The notes beneath the pieces are model-generated. The model did no database searches, was not told the DNA's origin, and saw nothing but the letters and a program-made list of their open reading frames with translations. 64,000 nucleotides of DNA from Paramecium tetraurelia (lineage: Eukaryota; Ciliophora; Oligohymenophorea; Peniculida; Parameciidae): positions 186,001-250,000 of the forward strand of contig NW_001799455.1 in NCBI RefSeq assembly GCF_000165425.1. The letters are read 5' to 3'. Of the stretch, positions 58,935-64,000 are shown in pieces. Position 1 is the stretch's first letter. The number at the start of each line of letters is the position of its first letter. The position numbers were made by a program, and so were the translations under genes.

Positions 58935-60720
58935 TCACTTTTGAAAGCTGATCTAACAATGTTTTTAATCAATGAATAGTGCTCCATATTTTACTCGTTC
59001 GTTTTCTTAGAATAATATCTAAATAGATATATACTATTGAAATTACTTTAGGTGTTTAAAATTAATACTTTTACTCAAAAAATATATCCCATTCAAAATA
59101 GGGTACTACAAATTTTCAATTTATTAGCATTAACTGGATTTAGTAAACGAAAATCTTTCTAATAATTTATAAAAATTATTGCATGATTAGTATAGTTCTG
59201 CAATTTAAACACTTAAAAAATGCTAAAGTATTTTTGATATCAACTTTGGTTGACAACTAAGATATTCAGTAAGACTACCTTTGTTTTTAAATTTTGCTGA
59301 TTGTAAATTCAATTATTGTCTCAATAGGACGAAACAATTAATTTGTGGTAAAATATATAACAAGACACAAAAATAGAAATACACTTATTAATTGAATCAA
59401 GGATATGTAGAATCTTGTTGTCAACTACTATACTAAATTATCGTTATAATCTTCTTAGAATTTGTTAAATTCAGAACTACTGATTAAGCTTTAATAGTAA
59501 ATTAATTTTTACACAACAATCGAAATATTGAAGGAACTAATAGTTTACATGCTAACAAACATATCCTAATTATAGAAAGAATTAAATAGGCAATTTAACT
59601 CTTTTTAATTTGTTTGGTTTTTGCAATTAGAACTGATTGTAACACTGTTTAAGCTTACCCAGTCTTCTTCAGTAAATCCAGTAATAGATGTATTATAGAA
59701 ATATAGAGGTAATTGCTTAGGCGTAATCTTGTAGGGATGCATAACCAATATTCCATCTAAGGTCACTAAATATATTGATGTGAAATCTTAGCCAAATTGT
59801 TAAACTAGATTCGCAATGAGTAGATTAGGAATCAAATCAAAGGCAGCGCCTCCAATTAATTATAAATTGCTATCAACAAATGGCATAGCCATAGATAATC
59901 CTATGTAGATTGATTAGAATACTAAAGTAAAACATAATTAATACATAAATATGGGGATGTCAATGAAAAGTTATAGCGATCATATGGTACATGATTCTGA
60001 AAGTTGCGAATCCCCTCTAAGTACCAACCCCTCTTCTCAGGAATGTAGCTATCGATATCATATCGCTATAAACAAGGATATGTCATTAAGATATTATCGC
60101 TTTTGACATATACTGAGAGTAACTCTTAATATGTTGTCATGCCTTTGTGGATGATTGGTCCAAATGCTTATAATTACTCTTGGGTTTTTATATTAAGGAT
60201 TTCTTCATCTGTTAAGATATCATTAAACTTCGTTTTATTTGTGTAACAAATAAATGAAATAGTTGAGTTATACTTAGATATTTTGTCTGGTGAGATTATA
60301 GCTTGAGGAATATCATTATCTTTTCCTCCGTATAACATATTGAATTAAGGGTTTAGAGGAGACGGTTGACTCTTATTCTTTTTTTTAAGGTAATTATATA
60401 ACTAGAAAACTGATATTAGGGTTTGACCATCTATACATAGAAATTAAAATTTTACTCGTATCAAACAGAGAAGTGAAATAACTTTCGTATTTATTGAGTT
60501 GAGTTTAAATAAAAGCGCTAGAAAGTTTGGTATAAATTTCCTCAGAGGATTGCGTAAAGTAAAATTGCACAAATGCTGAGTGAACATAACTAGCACATAC
60601 GACATATGTAACAATTAAGATAATTAAAAAACTGATGAGAATTAGCAATTAATTCTTAAGTTTCAAATGTTTTAGGCAGCTGAAATTGTGGGTTAGGTTT
60701 TCTTTATTTTCTCTTTTCAT
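58935..60720 (-). CDS. Cache-domain membrane sensor with a helical intracellular region
   Basis: 571 residues after three introns (25, 23 and 22 nt; 572 codons). TM1 is LLILISFLIILIVTYVVCAS. An extracellular dCache domain follows, with characteristic IPEKRGWYLEGIRN (Y-x-P-x-x-R-x-WY), SPYLFQSIYIGLSMAMPFVD and LIGGAAFDLIPN. TM2 is LIQLISVFLFLCLVIYFTT, then a short HAMP-like linker RPIETIIEFTISKI. The intracellular part of about 115 residues is helical (LISKILQHFLSVQIAELYQ, KLLERFSFTKSS). No kinase, cyclase or phosphodiesterase domain is attached. Cache domains bind small ligands such as amino acids. The output would have to be a partner protein, or the gene continues in an exon that I did not see beyond TGA 58937-58935. 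Confidence 0.75.
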
Positions 60721-60971
60721 TAATATGATTAATATGATTAATAATATGTAATTAGATTAACCTTATAAAATATTAAACTAACCCATGCTTATGAATTAGA
60801 TCTATCACAAATCTTTGTATGGTAACTTTAAATAATTTCCAGTAGTTAAGCCAAGAATAATACTCTTAAATGATTTAATGAAATAAACCCCAATCATTAA
60901 ATATAGTATTTATAAATTCATTAAATAAATTTTAGATAGGATTAATTTTCATTATTATATATTGATAAAAT

Positions 60972-62045
60972 ATGGCAGGAGGGTTAGAGAGAGTTTATGG
61001 AACAGAAGAGGACAAGGTTATAAATTATATCCTAAGAAATAGGTTAATTGCTCATTCTACATCAAAATTGGCGCTTGTCGTTATGAGAATAAATGCCAAA
61101 GAATCCACAGCATTCCTCCCATATCTTAAACCATATTATTCAAAGTAACTTTTCCCTATCATAAATTGTAGCACATGTACTAAAATTCTCCCATCGAAGT
61201 AGCCATTGCCTCTGGTAATGCAGTCTCTTAGGCAGGGATTGAAGAAGCATTAGAAAAGTTTGAAAACTTTTATGAGGATGTGTTTTTAAAGGTATGACTT
61301 ATTCCTATTAATGTATAATAGTTGGCTGAATTTGGAGAGATTGAAGATCTAATCGTGTGTGAAAACATTGGCGATCATCTAGTTGGCAATGTTTATGTGA
61401 AATATACATCGGAATATTATGCGGAAGGCTGTTTCAATGCTTTGCAAAACTTATCTTATGAAAACAAACCATTGTAGATGGAGTACTCACCTGTGCTTGA
61501 TTTCAGCAGTGCTAAGTGCAAATAATATATTGATGGCACATGTTAAAGGTATAAATTTACACTTTTATTCAGAGGAGGAGCTTGCAATTACTTACATCTC
61601 AAGAAGATTGCTACCAAGTTCAAGAAAAGTTTATTCAATTAAATGTATGAAGAGCATCCAGATTTCAGAGAAAAAAAAGAAAAAGAAAATATTGAGTATA
61701 ATTCATTATTATTTTTTTAGAAAAAGTCCCAAGAAACATAAAAAGAAGGAAAAGAAATCCAAAAAGAAGAAGAGTAGCAGCAGTAGGGAATCCAGCAGAA
61801 GAAATTCAATTGAAAGATAAAAAATGATTAATGATTGGAATGAAACCGGAATATAAAATGTAATATAATTGTTTTTAATCATTATTAATTAGGTTTCTTA
61901 AGCATAAAAAATGATGTATGGAAATAATATGCCTGCTCCTGTTTATACTCCTAAAGTATCTATGCGAACAAGTCCAGAGTTATTACAACTTTAACTACAA
62001 TTAGCTGCATTAAAAGAGCAATTAGCTGCTATTAAAATGAGCTGA
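60972..62045 (+). CDS. U2AF1: U2AF small subunit (U2AF35) splicing factor
   Basis: Recognises the AG at the 3' splice site. Six introns (26, 27, 30, 24, 25 and 33 nt) are packed into 1074 bp and give 303 codons, 302 residues. Order: start MAGGLERVYGTEEDKVNCSF, first CCCH finger around YIKIGACRYENKCQRIHS, the UHM/RRM core (EDVFLKLAEFGEIEDLIVC, HLVGNVYVKYTSEYYAEGCF), a second finger CKQYIDGTCQRGGACNYLHL, and a Lys/Ser/Arg-rich RS-like tail. The C-terminus is extended by about 50 residues (MYGNNMPAPVYTPKVSM) with a short coiled end. The two fingers are the AG-contacting elements in yeast U2AF35. It is of special interest here because this genome's tiny introns have varied 3' ends. Divergent from the Cache gene by 251 bp. 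Confidence 0.95.
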
Positions 62046-62095
62046 AAACGCTTATGTTATATTTTTTAATAATTATATTATATATATTCTAACCC

Positions 62096-63239
62096 ATGCA
62101 AAGGAAGAATTGGTAACAAGATGTATGTTTTCTACTTAACCCAAATTTAGGAAGATAATGCATTGCTATAGAATTGTTAACAATTAAATTTCAATTGGAA
62201 AAGAGTTTCAAAAAATATGAATTTAATGGGATTCAAAAGATCTGGCAAGTCTTGTAAAGAAAGGTTCTAAAATCAATTAAACCCTCAGATAAATAAAGAT
62301 CAATGGTCACAAAACGAAATTGATAAACTATTTGAGTTATAGATTAAACACGGAAATAAATGGGTAGTTATTTCACTTAGAATTTAGAGAATCATAGCCA
62401 AAGAGCTACCAAATAGAACTGATGGACTCATTAAAAATTATTTCTATTCCCTCGTCCGAAAAGTTCTACGCCGTCTATCTAAAGCGATTAATAGAAATAA
62501 AAATGGTATCAACTATATTCATCTAGGTTCCAAAATGACTAAAACCTTAAAACCTTCGATTATCTCATAGATCTTTTGTACAAATCAAGATGAATCCAAA
62601 TAATCAACAGATAGCTTAGAATTCGCTTATTTATTTAGAAACATTATATTCAAGTATAAAAATTATAACTTGTCTTAATAAATTGATAATGACGACATAG
62701 GCAAAATTAAATTCATATTTCTTACGTTACAAAAATTAAGGTATTTTATTATCTTAATTTAGTGAATCTTATAATTCTGATAATAGTAAACGTTCTGAAA
62801 CTAAAATAAACTAAAAATAAGAAAAATGCAATAATAAAAACTTGAATATTAATATTAATGCAGTATATATTATTTATATTAATTAGGTTATTTTACATAA
62901 AATTAATAATAAACTTCCGATTTTTACTACGAATATGTATCCTCTAGAAAACTTGTATAAGAGATAAGATAATAATTTTGATCCTCCTCAATAAATTAAC
63001 TATTAAGCAAAATCATCTTTTAATACAGACTAAAATCTTAGTAGTGATGGATTTCCTTTCAAACAACCACAGTAATATGTTTTTTATCATCCTATTCCAT
63101 AATATTATTATGTAGATATACTAATATTTTTTAGTCTATGACTTTAAATGCTTATATATAATAACAACAAAACTTAAGAAGTTTGTATAGTTCTTATTTA
63201 TATGAATCAAATAAAGTCAAGCAAGAAAATGAAGAATGA
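62096..63239 (+). CDS. Two-repeat (R2R3-like) Myb protein
   Basis: 341 residues after five introns (28, 21, 22, 24 and 23 nt; 342 codons). Repeat 1: KNWQQDEDNALLQNC then NFNWKRVSKNM and KSCKERFQNQLNP. Repeat 2: QWSQNEIDKLFELQIKHG then KELPNRTDGLIKNYFYSL and VRKVLRRL, with the conserved Trp replaced in part by Phe as in many protist Mybs. The C-terminal half is Asn/Gln/Tyr-rich and low in complexity. A nuclear transcription regulator is likely. The start lies 50 bp after the U2AF gene; several introns lie in the C-terminal part and their phases are consistent. Confidence 0.86.
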
Positions 63240-63462
63240 TTCGTTCTAATGTAACAGGCTTTTATTATGTTTATTATTATCTAAATTCACATTCTTCAAA
63301 TTTCGATCTTAATTTCAATTACAATGAAATTGATTATTAATTAACTGATCTAATTAAATGAAGCTCATTCTAAGTAAATCTGTAGAAAGAATATCTTATA
63401 ATTTAAATTAAATTTATAATTAATTTATTCAAAATTTATTACTTATTTTAAATACTTCTTAC

Positions 63463-63997
63463 TCAAAATATTTTACTTTTGGATAGGCATTTTGCATCAT
63501 AACTTTTATTACATTTCTAACATGGCTTAACATTAGGTTTTTCCAATTCTTTTCTTAAATATTCATATTTCTTATTGGATTCTTATAACTTTTATTCAAT
63601 ATATCTATTTTTCTATTTATCTTTAGCTTTTATTTCTAATTATTATTTGTATTGTTAATTCAATTCTTCAATGTATTACAATTTCTTTTAAACCTCTTGA
63701 TTTTGCTCACTCTCTTCTCTGTTTTGTATTTGCTTATTGATTAATTCACAATTCAATCTATATTCTTCTGCAGTCATTATCCTCTCATTTCTCTAAATTA
63801 TTGAATAATCATACTTTTTTTTCCTTTTGCTCTTAAATGGCTTTCTATAAGTACTTTGAATATTAAGTTTCTATCATTCTTTTTTTTCCTTGCTCTGCTA
63901 ATTTAATTTATTAATCTAACTAATGTTAATAATCTGCTTGCTATCTTTCTTATTTTTTTCTTTGTTTTTCTTACTCAATTAAGACAGATTCTTTCAT
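63463..63997 (-). CDS. Coiled-coil protein at the right edge (start possibly beyond the window)
   Basis: From the ATG at 63997-63995 the frame gives 170 residues after one 22-nt intron (171 codons) and ends in TGA 63465-63463. It is almost entirely charged coiled coil (EQEKQRKKQERQQADYQ, YLQKAIQEQKEKK, LEIKAKDKQKNRYIEQKLQ) and finishes with a CxxC pair in KPCQKCNKSYDAKCL, which may be a small zinc-binding end. The frame is open to the right edge, so the true start may lie outside. It looks like a ciliary or cytoskeletal protein; no family is assigned. Confidence 0.65.
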
Positions 63998-64000
63998 TTT

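Noticed and set aside
58849..59640. Apparent long intergenic region after the NDR kinase
   Set aside because: It turned out to be coding: the Cache sensor's second helix and intracellular region extend through it on the minus strand with a 22-nt intron.

Overview
The window looks like a piece of the somatic (macronuclear) genome of a ciliate very close to Paramecium. Three observations support this. It is strongly A+T-rich. Long conserved proteins (V-ATPase subunit a, acyl-CoA synthetase, NEK and NDR kinases, U2AF small subunit, SPEF2) read through many in-frame TAA and TAG codons, where the alignable residue is usually Gln, while TGA is the only terminator. Genes are interrupted by very small introns (about 19-41 nt, mostly 21-34 nt, beginning GT and ending AG). 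I read about 75 such introns by eye. In nearly every multi-exon gene, removing them gives a length that is an exact multiple of three, which supports the models. No tRNA, rRNA, transposon, CRISPR or bacterial-type signal was recognised.

Layout. 1-13.5 kb: a large macroglobulin-domain-like protein cut by the left edge (-), a long-chain acyl-CoA synthetase (-), the V-ATPase a subunit (+), then a minus-strand run: Nudix hydrolase with membrane tail, LSm8-like protein, TXNDC9-like thioredoxin-fold protein, small Myb protein and a membrane protein. 13.5-26 kb: NEK-like kinase (+), a STE11-like probable pseudokinase (-), then four plus-strand genes of poorly known function, two of which overlap by ATGA. 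26-30 kb: a stand-alone PARP-type zinc finger protein, a small helix-turn-helix protein, an unknown protein and a short DHHC palmitoyltransferase. 30.4-42.4 kb: two very large minus-strand genes 22 bp apart, SPEF2 (ciliary central pair) and a 2519-residue intronless NACHT-WD40 STAND protein. 42.7-53.5 kb: coiled-coil, membrane, PAF-acetylhydrolase-like, cystatin, bZIP, surface-antigen-like and ankyrin proteins. 53.6-64 kb: SCAMP-like protein, unknown proteins, NDR kinase, a Cache-domain membrane sensor, U2AF small subunit, a two-repeat Myb factor and a coiled-coil protein at the right edge.

There is no operon logic. Neighbours are functionally mixed, as is usual for a compact eukaryotic genome, and convergent 3' ends can be 6-40 bp apart or even overlap. 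Common themes are ciliary structure (SPEF2), endomembrane and pH biology (V-ATPase, SCAMP-like, DHHC), signalling (three kinases, Cache sensor) and RNA processing (U2AF, LSm8-like). The most unusual items are the NACHT-WD40 protein, the HRN pseudokinase, the stand-alone PARP-type finger, the membrane-tailed Nudix enzyme and the relaxed 3' splice sites (AAG, GAG and CAG as well as TAG). All protein identifications are from motif recognition by eye, without database search.
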